Assembly: GCF_003046585.1 (NCBI RefSeq)
Contig: NZ_QAAE01000003.1
Location: 124,001-188,000, forward strand
Direction: 5' to 3'
From: Nitrosomonas aestuarii
GTDB lineage: Bacteria > Pseudomonadota > Gammaproteobacteria > Burkholderiales > Nitrosomonadaceae
DNA: 64,000 nucleotides
The position numbers were made by a program, and so were the translations under genes. Positions 55,087-64,000 of the stretch are shown piece after piece. Numbering within the stretch: position 1 is the stretch's first letter; the number at the start of each line of letters is the position of its first letter. The notes under the pieces are model-generated. The model was not told the DNA's origin, ran no database searches, and saw only the letters and a program-made list of their open reading frames with translations.

Positions 55087-57489
55087 TTATTGATTTGCCT
55101 GCCAGCGCTTTAGGAGTAATGAGTTGCTGACGACTGATACCGAACTCATTGCCATAGCGGCACCAGCGATGACCGGATTCAGCATGCCGATCGCCGCCAG
55201 TGGAATACCAAGTGAATTATAAACAAAAGCGAAGAACAGGTTTTGACGGATTTTCCTGAGGGTGGCGCGCGATAGCGAAATGGCATCAGCGACACTCATC
55301 AGATCGTTGCGAATCAATGTGATGTCGGCTGCTTCAATGGCAACATCGGAACCGGCGCCAATGGCGAAGCTGACATCTGCCGCCGCGAGTGCAGGGGCGT
55401 CATTGATACCGTCACCGATCATGGCGGTAAAACGGCCGCTTTCTTTTAGTTTTTTTACCTCTACAGCTTTGTCTTGCGGCAGCACCTCGGCGCGGAATTC
55501 GCTAATGCCTGTAAGTTTGGCAATCGCTTCGGCGGTCACGGTATTATCACCGGTGAGCATGACAACGTGAATACCCATATTTTGCAGTCGTTTAACAGCT
55601 TTGCTGGATGTGTCGCGCAAGCGATCGGCGATGGCCAGGTAACCCAGGGTGCGCGGTTTGTCATTTGTTATAGCAGCAATGGCGACGACTGTTTTACCCG
55701 CCGATTGAAGGGCAGTAACTTTTTCTTCGTCCAGGATGGCACTTTGTTGGGTTAAAAATTTGGGTGAACCAAGCAGATATTGGGTGCCTTCAATACAAGC
55801 CTTGAGGCCGCTGCCGGTGATAGCCGTAAAATCAGTTACCGGTTTGAGTGTAATATTCATTTTTTCAGCGCGTTCCAGCACCGCTTTGGCAAGTGGGTGC
55901 TCGGAGCCTTGCTCCAATGAGGCGGCAATTTGTATGAAATCCTGCTCACTGATTGTATCTACAGGTACACTGTCAGTGACTGCCGGTTTGCCTTCGGTTA
56001 GCGTACCGGTTTTATCCACGATAACCGTTTGAATTTTTTCGGCATGCTCGAGTGCAGCCGCATTTTTGACCAGAACGCCGACCTGCGCTCCGCGTCCGGT
56101 TCCGACCATAATGGCAGTTGGTGTTGCTAGACCCAGTGCGCATGGGCAGGCGATGACCAACACAGCTACAGCGTGGATAAGTGCTGTTACGAAAACACCT
56201 GTCCACCACCAGGTAATGCCCAGCGTAAACAGGCTGATGACAACGACAATCGGCACAAAAATACCGGAGATTGTGTCCGCCATGCGTTGAATCGGTGCTT
56301 TTGAGCCTTGCGCCTCTTCAACCAGGTGGATAATAGCCGCGAGTTGCGTATGTGCACCGACACTGGTTGCACGGCATTTGAGCAGGCCCTGTTGATTCAT
56401 GGTTGCCGCAAATACCTTTGATTCAGGTTGTTTGCTGACGGGCAGACTCTCTCCTGTAAGCATCGATTCATTGACGTTTGATGTGCCTTCAATCACTACG
56501 CCATCTACAGGCAGACTTTCACCGGGACGTACGATAAAAATATCGTCGACTTGCAGACTATCGGTGGGTATTTCACAAACTTTGCCATCACGTTCAATAC
56601 GAGCTGTTTTGGGTTGCAGTTTGATCAACGCCTCTATGGCTTCGGATGTTTTGCCTTTGGCGCGTGCTTCCATGAGTTTGCCGAGTAATACCAGGGTGAT
56701 AATCGCTGCGCTGGCTTCAAAATAAATATGCTGGTCGAGTGAAAACAGCGTGACGACTGCACTAAAGATGTAAGCCATGCTGGTGCCTAATGCGACCAAT
56801 ACGTCCATATTTGCCCCGCCGCCGCGCAATGCATGCCAGGCACCGATATAAAAACGTTTGCCAATCCAGAATTGCACCGGCGTGGCCAGCAGCCATTGCA
56901 GCCAGCGGGGTATTATGTCCATTGCCGCCATACCGTGACCAGTGAACATCGCACCCATTTGCAGCACCAGTGGCAAAGTGAGCATGGCCGATATCCAGAA
57001 CAAGCGCAATTCAGCCTGATAAGCGGCCTGACGGCGTGCCTTTTCTTCAGCATGACTTGATTCGCTGATTTCATTGGCACCATAGCCCGCATTTTCAACT
57101 GCAGCGATCAACTGGTCGATGGCTGCCAATCCCGGTATAAAAGTAACTTTGGCGGTTTCGGTAGCGACATTGACATGAGCGGTTACACCAGGCAGATTGT
57201 TTAAAGCTTTTTCAATATGTCCGCCACATGCTGCACATGTCATTTTATGCAGTTGCAACTGCACCGATTGCGGTGCAATGTGGAACCCTGATTTCTCGAT
57301 AGCTTCGATAAGATTGTCTGTTTTTATCTGTCCGTCATCATAATGCACGCGTGCTTTTTCACTGGCGAAATTAACCGCAGCTTCGACACCAGGCAGCTTA
57401 TTCAGATTTTTTTCGATGCGTGTTGCACAGGCTGCACAGGTCATGCCTTCAATGGGTAGTTCGATTTGTTTAGGCGTCGCAGTGTTCAT
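55087..57489 (-). CDS. copA: Copper-translocating P1B-type ATPase CopA
   Basis: 800 residues from the ATG at 57489 (GAGGGAA upstream); a TTG one codon earlier is less likely. Two N-terminal HMA domains carry MTCAACATR and MTCAACGGH. Membrane helix motif CPCALGLATP identifies the copper/silver subgroup; phosphorylation site DKTGTLTEG and hinge GDGINDAPALAAADV are intact. It exports Cu(I) from the cytoplasm. Co-transcribed with copZ. No CueR-type regulator is in view. Confidence 0.95.
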   Translation of the reverse strand: MNTATPKQIELPIEGMTCAACATRIEKNLNKLPGVEAAVNFASEKARVHYDDGQIKTDNLIEAIEKSGFHIAPQSVQLQLHKMTCAACGGHIEKALNNLPGVTAHVNVATETAKVTFIPGLAAIDQLIAAVENAGYGANEISESSHAEEKARRQAAYQAELRLFWISAMLTLPLVLQMGAMFTGHGMAAMDIIPRWLQWLLATPVQFWIGKRFYIGAWHALRGGGANMDVLVALGTSMAYIFSAVVTLFSLDQHIYFEASAAIITLVLLGKLMEARAKGKTSEAIEALIKLQPKTARIERDGKVCEIPTDSLQVDDIFIVRPGESLPVDGVVIEGTSNVNESMLTGESLPVSKQPESKVFAATMNQQGLLKCRATSVGAHTQLAAIIHLVEEAQGSKAPIQRMADTISGIFVPIVVVISLFTLGITWWWTGVFVTALIHAVAVLVIACPCALGLATPTAIMVGTGRGAQVGVLVKNAAALEHAEKIQTVIVDKTGTLTEGKPAVTDSVPVDTISEQDFIQIAASLEQGSEHPLAKAVLERAEKMNITLKPVTDFTAITGSGLKACIEGTQYLLGSPKFLTQQSAILDEEKVTALQSAGKTVVAIAAITNDKPRTLGYLAIADRLRDTSSKAVKRLQNMGIHVVMLTGDNTVTAEAIAKLTGISEFRAEVLPQDKAVEVKKLKESGRFTAMIGDGINDAPALAAADVSFAIGAGSDVAIEAADITLIRNDLMSVADAISLSRATLRKIRQNLFFAFVYNSLGIPLAAIGMLNPVIAGAAMAMSSVSVVSNSLLLKRWQANQ

Positions 57490-57609
57490 CAAGATATTCC
57501 CTCATTATTGGCAGATGAAACCAGTGAACCGATGTGAATATTGAATTTAAAAGCAGTGCTTATCATATGGTGGCCGCTGCCAACAAATCAAGTGGATTAT
57601 GCTGTGTTT

Positions 57610-58260
57610 TTATCGGCCGACAGTGTGTTCTGGGACTATCATGCCGTCAATCAATTGAATTCTATCGCCGCGATGCAGTTGGGACGCGTCAGGGACGGTA
57701 ATGACTTGCTGACTGCCGTCATGCATGATGATGCCGACATGATAGTGCTGTTGTCCACTATGCCTCGAATGTCCCCGGCCTGCGTTATTCTGGGGATGCG
57801 GATGTGCACCATGTTCGCCTATTTTTCTGGCGATAGTGCCGGCCACGATGCCACTAGCCATTGCATTCAGTACGTTATTCTGATTGATGTTGTTGATGAA
57901 ATCGATAATGCCGCAATTGATGCAATTTGAGGCGTAGGGTGATCCAGATACATTGGGCGCATGTGTTGCAGGTGCAGCAGAAGGATAGTGAATGATACCG
58001 GCATCTGTACTTTTAATACTGACGCTGTTCCGGGCGCCAATAATTGCTGTGCCAGTGCGGTGCATGGCCCTGGTTGGAAGGCCCGGGTTCGGTTTGACCC
58101 CGGGTGTGGGTATCGGCGGCTGTGCAGAATGTACAATCGGTTGGTGCTGTGTTGATGCACCCAGGCTGCCGGACTCTGCCATTGTTACCTGGGTTGTATA
58201 AAAAATAGCAATAAAGATAAATAAGTTTTGAATCGCCCATGTTGCGTATCTGGATAACAT
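57610..58260 (-). CDS. Secreted protein with glycine-zipper/SlyB-like C-terminus
   Basis: 216 residues with a signal peptide (about 8-28, ending MAES). A Pro/Gly-rich, low-complexity middle follows, then a hydrophobic Ala/Gly stretch (VLNAMASGIVAGTIARKIG) and a beta C-terminus (YHVGIIMHDGSQQVITV, RGDRIQLIDGMIV) that resembles the end of SlyB-type outer-membrane proteins with a glycine zipper. The opposite-strand frame at 57541 is not preferred because this one has a signal peptide and a domain-like end. Function unknown. Confidence 0.65.
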   Translation of the reverse strand: MLSRYATWAIQNLFIFIAIFYTTQVTMAESGSLGASTQHQPIVHSAQPPIPTPGVKPNPGLPTRAMHRTGTAIIGARNSVSIKSTDAGIIHYPSAAPATHAPNVSGSPYASNCINCGIIDFINNINQNNVLNAMASGIVAGTIARKIGEHGAHPHPQNNAGRGHSRHSGQQHYHVGIIMHDGSQQVITVPDASQLHRGDRIQLIDGMIVPEHTVGR

Positions 58261-58425
58261 TGTCGTGTCCTTTGGTTAAGTATGCTTGTTGTTTGCAAGC
58301 ATTAACGGTAATTTCCTGTTTGAACACCGCGTGTGTTGCAAAGTTTCTCCCGGCTCGTTTCAGATGGTCGAGATCGTTACACGCAGTGTATAGGTGGATA
58401 ACGGCAATAATTAGGATGAAAATTG

Positions 58426-59199
58426 CTATTTTTTGGAGTTGTCGTTTTCAGGTTGCGGCGGAATGTTACTTTTACCGTCGTTCCTGACTTTCTTAAAGGT
58501 AACGGCGGCGATGAGAATACCCACTTCGTATAGCAAACAGAGCGGTACGGCCAGCATGAACTGCGATATCACATCAGGTGGAGTGATAATAGCTGCAATG
58601 ACAAACGATCCGACGATGACATAAGGGCGTATTTCTTTAAGCTTGTCAATTGTGATGATGCCTGTTTTGACGAGCACCATTACTATGACCGGGACTTCGA
58701 AGGTAATGCCGAAAGCCATAAACATGGATAACACAAAGGTTAAGTATTTGTTGATATCGGTCATTACCGCAACACCCTCCGGTGCAAAAAAAGTAATAAA
58801 CTCGAATACCAGTGGCAGAGCGGCGAAATAAGCGAACAGCATACCGAAAAAGAATAGCAGGCTGCTGGCGAATACCAGCGGCAGCGCCAGGCGTTTTTCA
58901 TGTGAATAAAGACCGGGTGCAATAAAAGCCCACATTTGATAAAGTGTATGCGGTAATGTAATGACAAAGGCGAGCATCATGGCGACCTTCATTGGGACAA
59001 AGAACGGTGTTGCCACATCTGTAGCAATCATTTGTCCGCCTTGCGGCAGTTTCTCAAGAAGTGGCTGTGCCAGAATCGTGTAGAGTTCCCGTGCATAGAA
59101 AGCGCAGGGTATAAAGCCGAGCATCAGACCGCCCAGCATGCGAATGAGCCGGGTGCGCAGTTCGATCAGATGCGATAAAAGCGAGCCTTCAATAGTCAT
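58426..59199 (-). CDS. tatC: Sec-independent translocase TatC
   Basis: 257 residues, six membrane helices. The conserved SHLIELRTRLIRML start, the periplasmic FFAPEGVAVMTDINKYLTFV and FGITFEVPVIVMVLV are present. TatC recognises twin-arginine signal peptides and forms the receptor with TatB. The gene follows tatB after an 81-base gap and ends the tat operon. Confidence 0.96.
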   Translation of the reverse strand: MTIEGSLLSHLIELRTRLIRMLGGLMLGFIPCAFYARELYTILAQPLLEKLPQGGQMIATDVATPFFVPMKVAMMLAFVITLPHTLYQMWAFIAPGLYSHEKRLALPLVFASSLLFFFGMLFAYFAALPLVFEFITFFAPEGVAVMTDINKYLTFVLSMFMAFGITFEVPVIVMVLVKTGIITIDKLKEIRPYVIVGSFVIAAIITPPDVISQFMLAVPLCLLYEVGILIAAVTFKKVRNDGKSNIPPQPENDNSKK

Positions 59200-59280
59200 T
59201 GCGATTCGACAGCAGGATACTCATGCTATAAATAAGATTGCATGGTTCGACCGGAATGGAGAACGGTCATGTAATTGAAG

Positions 59281-59700
59281 CTATTCATGTGAAGATGATG
59301 CGTTGTCTTTATCAGGTGTGTCATGCCGTAATTGGCGTGAATCCTGAGTGACTGGCTTTGCCAGTGAATCAGTTTTTGCTTTGTTAGTGGCCGCCTCAGG
59401 TTTGGCCTCGGTCGTTTCTTGCGTTGAATCGATGTCCGTCGCTGATTTGATTTCGTCAATTTCTTTTCGCACGGAATCTTCAATTGATTGAACTGTTTCA
59501 TGCATGGTGTTGTGCATGTTTTTCAATTCTTCCATACGTATTTCATTGTGGATATCCGTTTTGACGCTGTACACAAATTGCCGACACCTGCCGATCAGAT
59601 GGCCTAGCGTTCGCGCTACTTGTGGCAGGCGCTCAGGCCCAATGACTATCAGTGCAATCATCGAGATGATCATTATTTCAAAGAAGCTGATATCGAACAT
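59281..59700 (-). CDS. tatB: Sec-independent translocase TatB
   Basis: 139 residues: a single membrane helix at the start (MFDISFFEIMIISMIALIVI), the GPERLP hinge, an amphipathic helix, then a charged, poorly structured tail. TatB with TatC binds the precursor. It lies between tatA and tatC as usual. Confidence 0.94.
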   Translation of the reverse strand: MFDISFFEIMIISMIALIVIGPERLPQVARTLGHLIGRCRQFVYSVKTDIHNEIRMEELKNMHNTMHETVQSIEDSVRKEIDEIKSATDIDSTQETTEAKPEAATNKAKTDSLAKPVTQDSRQLRHDTPDKDNASSSHE

Positions 59701-59793
59701 GTTACTGTCTTAACAGTGAAAGCGTTGTCATATTGCGCTAAATAGCAAACGGTGATATTTATTGGATGCTATGTATCGTGCAAGTTGGAATCA

Positions 59794-60162
59794 CTATGCT
59801 TTAGATTGTGAATTGTCCTTGGGTACACTGTCAGTAGCTTGATTGTTGCTATCTGATTTTTTTTCGCCTTCTTCTTTTGTGTCATTGGACGCGGTTGTGG
59901 TTTCTTTTGATTTGACTGCTTCCTTAAAGGCGTGGGTACTTTCGGTAGTGTCCTTGATATCATCGTCAAATGTTAAACTGCTTTTATCAGAGGGCTGAGA
60001 AGAAGCGTTTTCAGTTTCAGAACTGGCATCCTTCATCCCTTCTTTAAAACCCTTGATGGCACTGCCCAGATCACCACCCAGGTTACGCAGTTTTTTGGTG
60101 CCGAAAACCAGAACAACAATTACTAATACCACTAACCAATGCCAAATGCTGAATGTTCCCAT
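59794..60162 (-). CDS. tatA: Sec-independent translocase TatA
   Basis: 122 residues from the ATG at 60162, which has GGGAGG 6 bases before it; an upstream start at 60195 would add 11. The helix [20 protein letters not shown], the [14 protein letters not shown] hinge and an amphipathic [14 protein letters not shown] follow. The acidic, Ser/Thr-rich tail is longer than in E. coli TatA. TatA oligomers form the protein-conducting part of the translocase. Confidence 0.93.
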   Translation of the reverse strand: MGTFSIWHWLVVLVIVVLVFGTKKLRNLGGDLGSAIKGFKEGMKDASSETENASSQPSDKSSLTFDDDIKDTTESTHAFKEAVKSKETTTASNDTKEEGEKKSDSNNQATDSVPKDNSQSKA

Positions 60163-60359
60163 TATTGCCTCCCTATATAATTGGAAATGGAACAATACCT
60201 GAAGATTGTCCGACTACAGGCCGCGCTAGTGCAAAAAAGCGATTCCGGTCATTTTTATAATTGTTCTCGCTAAATAAAATAACTATTCGTCTCAAATAAT
60301 CAAAAAATCTGCCTGAAATTACTACATCCCGCTACAAATACTCTTTTAGACAACCTCCC

Positions 60360-60536
60360 AGTGCTCCATCAATCAGTAGCGCTGGAAAACTGGCCTGTCG
60401 GGTAATCACAGGTTGCGACATCACTGCGTGGCAGCACTTGCCAAGTGTCTCACGGTAATTATCTTCACGCGCCTTCATTGTGAAGTAGCCCCCTCGTGAA
60501 CGCTGCGCCTGTCATTACTAAGTTGATGGAGTGCTA
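60360..60536. repeat. Inverted-repeat element between tatA and the HIT gene (MITE-like)
   Basis: The ends AGTGCTCCATCAATCAGTA (left, from 60360) and, read in reverse, TAGCACTCCATCAACTTAGTA (right, to 60536) match over about 17 of 21 positions, giving a 177-base unit. The right end includes the TAG stop of the HIT gene. Inside, a 47-codon minus-strand frame (60478-60335, MKAREDNYRETLGKCC..) follows GAGGGGG but has no recognised family. No other copy was seen in this window. The rest of 60163-60359 shows no gene. Confidence 0.5.
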
Positions 60537-60884
60537 ACCTTTATGAATCATGGCAGGCAAGCGATCTTTACTGCCGATAATATGTATGTGTAAATGAAAA
60601 ACTTCCTGTCCACCTACTCGACCTGTATTGATAATAGTGCGAAAGCCATCTGTACAACCTTGTTCTTTCGCGAGCGTGGGTGCTAATAATAGCATTTTTC
60701 CGAGTAATTGCTGATCTGATTTCTCACATTCCATGAGCGATGCTATATGCGTTCTGGGGATGATCAGAAAATGCACCGACGCAGCAGGATTGATGTCATT
60801 GAAGGCAATAAGATCATCATCTTCATATATTTTCTGTGCAGGAATTTCTTCACGCAAGATCTTGCAAAAAATGCAGTTATCCAT
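60534..60884 (-). CDS. HIT (histidine triad) family nucleotide hydrolase
   Basis: 116 residues from the ATG at 60884. It has the N-terminal CIFCKILREEIPAQKIYED pattern (with two cysteines as in zinc-binding HINT proteins) and the triad HLHIHII. HINT-type enzymes hydrolyse nucleoside phosphoramidates. A longer reading to 60932 would overlap hisE. It is often found with hisE in betaproteobacteria, here 7 bases from its stop. Confidence 0.93.
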   Translation of the reverse strand: MDNCIFCKILREEIPAQKIYEDDDLIAFNDINPAASVHFLIIPRTHIASLMECEKSDQQLLGKMLLLAPTLAKEQGCTDGFRTIINTGRVGGQEVFHLHIHIIGSKDRLPAMIHKG

Positions 60885-60891
60885 CAGTTGA

Positions 60892-61227
60892 TTATCCTGT
60901 TTTTTCTGTTGTCCGTGAAGCTTTTTCAACAATACCTGATACGCCTTCGCGTTTTTCTAATTCTTGCAAAACATCTTCAGGCTTTAATCCATGGTGCGCA
61001 AGCAATATCAGACAGTGAAACCAGAGGTCAGCCGTTTCACGTACGACATGCTGCGCATCACCATCTTTTGACGCCATGAGTGTTTCTGCTGATTCTTCGG
61101 CAATTTTTTTGAGAATTTTGTCTTGCCCTTCTTTCAACAGCTTGGCAACATATGAGTTATCAGTATCAGCTTGCTTGCGTGCTTCTATGGTTTCGGATAA
61201 ACGATGCAGAATGTCTGATTGTGTCAT
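60892..61227 (-). CDS. hisE: Phosphoribosyl-ATP pyrophosphohydrolase HisE
   Basis: 111 residues, full length. [20 protein letters not shown] at the start and [17 protein letters not shown] carry the acidic metal-binding residues; [17 protein letters not shown] ends it. It hydrolyses phosphoribosyl-ATP in step 2 of histidine synthesis. The ATG overlaps the hisI stop by four bases. Confidence 0.95.
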   Translation of the reverse strand: MTQSDILHRLSETIEARKQADTDNSYVAKLLKEGQDKILKKIAEESAETLMASKDGDAQHVVRETADLWFHCLILLAHHGLKPEDVLQELEKREGVSGIVEKASRTTEKTG

Positions 61228-61613
61228 TTTTTGTAGATTGTATCCGGGTTTTTAAGAATGGGTGATGTAATTACCCACTGGTCGGACTCCAGTTTTCTGA
61301 AAAAACAGTGATGCCTGCCAGTATGGCACGCGATCCCACCTGATTGTTCAACACTTAATAATAATACATCACCATCGCAGTCGAGACGGATGTCCATCAC
61401 TTTTTGTGTGTGGCCAGATTCTTCACCTTTATGCCACAATTTTTTTCGCGAACGCGACCAGTAAATGGCTTCACCTTTTTCTACCGTCAATTTCAGTGCC
61501 TCACGGTTCATCCAGGCGACCATTAAAACTTTACCGCTTTTTACTTCCTGTGCGATAACGGGAATCAATCCATCATCAGACCAGTTGATTTCACTCAGCC
61601 AAGTTGATGCCAT
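61224..61613 (-). CDS. hisI: Phosphoribosyl-AMP cyclohydrolase HisI
   Basis: 129 residues. [38 protein letters not shown], the zinc region [15 protein letters not shown] and HTGRHHCFF are the expected HisI segments. It opens the adenine ring of phosphoribosyl-AMP (step 3). Separate from hisE, as in many betaproteobacteria, but overlapping it. Confidence 0.95.
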   Translation of the reverse strand: MASTWLSEINWSDDGLIPVIAQEVKSGKVLMVAWMNREALKLTVEKGEAIYWSRSRKKLWHKGEESGHTQKVMDIRLDCDGDVLLLSVEQSGGIACHTGRHHCFFRKLESDQWVITSPILKNPDTIYKK

Positions 61614-61660
61614 AAGTCATTAAAAAAGTAAAAGTGTGAAATTGTAGGAAACTTTTTTCA

Positions 61661-62434
61661 TTATAAGCGCACTTCAATGCCATGTTCGGCCATACGTTGT
61701 TTGGCCTGCTCGATAGTATGTTCACCGTAATGAAAAATGCTCGCCGCCAGTACGGCATCTGCGTGGCCTTTCAAAATGCCATCTACCATATGGTCCAGGT
61801 TGCCGACACCGCCGCTGGCAATGACAGGAATGTCTATAGCGTCCGAAACAGCGCGTGTCAGTTCAATATCAAAACCGTTTCGCGTGCCGTCTCTGTCCAT
61901 ACTGGTCAGCAGAATCTCGCCTGCACCCAGTTTTTGCATTTTTTTTGCCCAGTCAATTACCTCAAGCCCGGTTGGTGTCCGGCCGCCATGTGTGAAAACT
62001 TCCCAGCGTGGTGTATTATTCCGAGTTTCAACCCGTTTGGCGTCAATTGCGACCACAATGCACTGCGCGCCATAATGACCTGAGGCATCGGCAACCAGCT
62101 GAGGATTCAGAACAGCCGATGTGTTGATACTGACTTTGTCTGCACCGGCATTGAGCAATCGCCGGACATCATCAACTTTGCGGACTCCACCACCGACAGT
62201 AAGCGGAATGAACACCTGCGATGCGACATCTTCTATAATGTGCAGTATCAGGTCCCGGTCATCAGAACTGGCCGTAATATCCAGAAAAGTTAATTCGTCA
62301 GCACCTTGTTCATCATATCGATGCGCAATTTCGACAGGATCACCAGCATCGCGTAATTCGACAAAATTGACGCCTTTGACTACACGCCCGTTAGTGACAT
62401 CCAGACAGGGAATAATGCGTTTGGCAAGGCCCAT
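61661..62434 (-). CDS. hisF: Imidazole glycerol phosphate synthase cyclase subunit HisF
   Basis: 257 residues, a (beta/alpha)8 barrel with [28 protein letters not shown], the catalytic Asp in CLD and [13 protein letters not shown], and phosphate-binding [13 protein letters not shown]. With HisH it forms the ring of imidazole glycerol phosphate and AICAR. It lies 47 bases before hisI. Confidence 0.96.
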   Translation of the reverse strand: MGLAKRIIPCLDVTNGRVVKGVNFVELRDAGDPVEIAHRYDEQGADELTFLDITASSDDRDLILHIIEDVASQVFIPLTVGGGVRKVDDVRRLLNAGADKVSINTSAVLNPQLVADASGHYGAQCIVVAIDAKRVETRNNTPRWEVFTHGGRTPTGLEVIDWAKKMQKLGAGEILLTSMDRDGTRNGFDIELTRAVSDAIDIPVIASGGVGNLDHMVDGILKGHADAVLAASIFHYGEHTIEQAKQRMAEHGIEVRL

Positions 62435-62502
62435 TCGATTAAACGTCTATAGTGAATTATGAGGGAAAAAGGATTGAAAATAATCGGAACTGCAATGAAG
62501 AA

Positions 62503-63258
62503 TCACGCATTATCGCCGCCTTGAAGTAATTTGTCCGCTAATGCCTGTGCTGCCATAAAGTCAAGCGTTCCTTGGTAAATTGCGCGCCCGGTGATCGCGC
62601 CCATGACGCCTTCAGACTCAATCGCGCAGAGTGTTTTGACATCGTCCAGGTTTGTGATGCCGCCGCTGGCTATGACCGGTATTGTCAGTTCCCTGGCTAA
62701 ATCAACGGTGGCTTTGATATTGACGCCATTTAACATGCCGTCACGTCCTATATCCGTATAAATAATCGCCTCAACACCATAATCTTCAAATTTTACGGCC
62801 AGATCAATAACATCATGACCGGTTACCTTGGACCAGCCGTCGACAGCAACTTTGCCTTCTTTTGCATCGAGTCCGACTAATATATGACCGGGGAAGGCAT
62901 TACAGGCATCATGCAGGAATCCGGGTATTTTGATTGCTGCTGTGCCTATGATAATGTAGGTGACGCCTTCATCAAGATAGCTTTCGATGGTATCCAGATC
63001 GCGTATGCCGCCGCCTAACTGTATTGGAATCTGATCATCGATGGCGCGCACAATTTCACGAATAGCCGTTTTGTTTTTTGGTTTTCCGGCAAAAGCGCCA
63101 TTTAAATCAACCAAATGTAACCGTCGAGCACCCTGGTTCAGCCAGTGCGTCGCCATTTCGCCCGGATTTTCCGAAAAAACCGTGGCATCTTCCATAACGC
63201 CTTGTTTAAGGCGAACACAATGTCCGTCTTTAAGATCTATTGCAGGAATAATCAACAT
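62503..63258 (-). CDS. hisA: Phosphoribosylformimino-AICAR ribotide isomerase HisA
   Basis: 251 residues, (beta/alpha)8 barrel related to His[53 protein letters not shown] and [14 protein letters not shown] are the HisA hallmarks, with the catalytic acids in AID and TDIGRDG. It performs the Amadori rearrangement in step 4. Between hisH and hisF. Confidence 0.96.
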   Translation of the reverse strand: MLIIPAIDLKDGHCVRLKQGVMEDATVFSENPGEMATHWLNQGARRLHLVDLNGAFAGKPKNKTAIREIVRAIDDQIPIQLGGGIRDLDTIESYLDEGVTYIIIGTAAIKIPGFLHDACNAFPGHILVGLDAKEGKVAVDGWSKVTGHDVIDLAVKFEDYGVEAIIYTDIGRDGMLNGVNIKATVDLARELTIPVIASGGITNLDDVKTLCAIESEGVMGAITGRAIYQGTLDFMAAQALADKLLQGGDNA

Positions 63259-63335
63259 AGCCTAATTTTGATTAAGTTGTAGAGAGATGAAATTTATTAT
63301 TCACGCCTGATTTCATATATACATATGGGCTGAAT

Positions 63336-63980
63336 TTAGGAGCCTGGCGACCATGTCGCAAAATTGCGCAACAGCGTTAATCCAGCTATATGACTTTTTT
63401 CAGGATGGAACTGTACCGCGAAAATGTTATCTTTTGCAACTGCACAAGTGAATGCAAAAGGGTAGTGGGTCTGTGCTGCAATTAAAGCGGTATCGGGTGT
63501 GTCAACATAGTAACTATGCACAAAATAAAACCGTGCGTCTTTGGCAATGTCTTTCCATAACGGGTGATTGACAGTCTGACAAACCTGATTCCATCCCATA
63601 TGCGGCACTTTCAGCTTGAGACCTTCCGGTGTTGTCATGGTTTTAACCGGAAAATGAATAACTCTGCCAGGCAGGATATCCAAGCCTTTTACATGACCTT
63701 CCTCGCTTTCTTCAAATAGCATTTGCAGGCCGATGCAAATACCCAGAAAGGGTTTGCTGCGGGCCGCCCGTATCACGGCATCCTGCAGGCCGCATGCTTT
63801 CAGTTCAGACATGCAGTTTGGCATCGCGCCTTGACCCGGTACAACAACACGCGAAGCTTTATTGACGACTGCCGGGTCGCTGGTAACGACTACAGTCGAA
63901 TCAGGCGCGATATGTTCCAGTGCCTTATGAACGGAACGCAGATTTCCCATTCCGTAATCAACAATTGCAATATCAGTCAT
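63336..63980 (-). CDS. hisH: Imidazole glycerol phosphate synthase glutaminase subunit HisH
   Basis: 214 residues. IVDYGMGNLRSVHKALEH at the start, the nucleophile Cys in KPFLGICIGLQMLFEESEEG and the His-x-Glu of VQFHPEKSHIAG give a complete glutaminase triad. It supplies ammonia to HisF. It is the most upstream histidine gene in the window; hisB and others would lie beyond the right edge. Confidence 0.96.
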   Translation of the reverse strand: MTDIAIVDYGMGNLRSVHKALEHIAPDSTVVVTSDPAVVNKASRVVVPGQGAMPNCMSELKACGLQDAVIRAARSKPFLGICIGLQMLFEESEEGHVKGLDILPGRVIHFPVKTMTTPEGLKLKVPHMGWNQVCQTVNHPLWKDIAKDARFYFVHSYYVDTPDTALIAAQTHYPFAFTCAVAKDNIFAVQFHPEKSHIAGLTLLRNFATWSPGS

Positions 63981-64000
63981 TTTTGTTTATGGAGAAATGC

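Noticed and set aside
57541-57930. Plus-strand open frame of 129 codons
   Set aside because: It overlaps the minus-strand gene at 57610-58260, which has a signal peptide and a domain-like C-terminus; the plus frame has neither.

Overview
The window looks like a chromosomal segment of a betaproteobacterium close to Nitrosomonas (Nitrosomonadaceae). The evidence is protein content and gene order: an SmbP-like small metal-binding protein (a family described from Nitrosomonas europaea), hisH-hisA-hisF-hisI-hisE-HIT next to tatABC, lptCAB-rpoN-hpf-ptsN-hprK, and a PEP-CTERM protein. No rRNA is present and the only tRNA trace is a 3' fragment of tRNA-Asn, so the assignment rests on recognition of proteins, not on a phylogenetic marker.

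Layout. 1-1.6 kb: a broken HepT-like gene, a DUF3465 protein and the tRNA-Asn fragment, which together look like an old integration edge. 1.65-6.3 kb: a four-gene operon (glutamine-synthetase-like ligase, aldehyde dehydrogenase, iron alcohol dehydrogenase, class I glutamine amidotransferase) that reads as a gamma-glutamylation route for oxidising an amino-alcohol or amine. 7.1-11.3 kb: DUF547 protein plus a compact pstSCAB-type phosphate importer. 11.3-16 kb: an accessory zone with a decayed AbrB/VapC pair, a 10-copy TATGAGTG tandem repeat, an AT-rich orphan gene, TGGGGTCA repeats, a PEP-CTERM von Willebrand A protein behind a clear sigma-54 promoter, and remnants of a BtuB-like receptor and an IS5-like transposase. 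16.3-20.1 kb: a DinG/YoaA-type helicase and a coiled-coil membrane protein. 20.1-25.7 kb (minus strand): DUF2141 protein, a SIR2-like/TIR fusion and a STAND NTPase with 14 WD40 repeats, the best candidate for an uncharacterised defence or signalling system.

25.7-34 kb is core genome on the minus strand: tex, ubiX, then lptC-lptA-lptB-rpoN-hpf-ptsN-hprK, linking LPS transport, sigma-54 and the nitrogen phosphotransferase branch. nadA follows on the plus strand, then a multiply frameshifted sulfotransferase pseudogene, a membrane-anchored periplasmic-binding-like protein, and a GH15 hydrolase with an SDR enzyme. 41-46 kb holds a CheY-like protein that lacks the phospho-acceptor Asp, two lipoproteins, a CAP-domain RTX protein and the SmbP-like protein. 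46.8-50 kb is ppsA-ppsR. 50.1-57.5 kb carries redox and copper functions: a CopD-cytochrome c-thioredoxin-like fusion, an S10 peptidase, trxC, copZ and copA. 57.6-64 kb is a glycine-zipper-like secreted protein, tatABC, a HIT protein and five histidine genes, all minus strand.

Broken genes and dispersed palindromes are frequent in the gaps between core blocks. No search or structure prediction was available, so family names come from visible motifs and length; start sites were chosen from Shine-Dalgarno sequences, overlaps and family N-termini.
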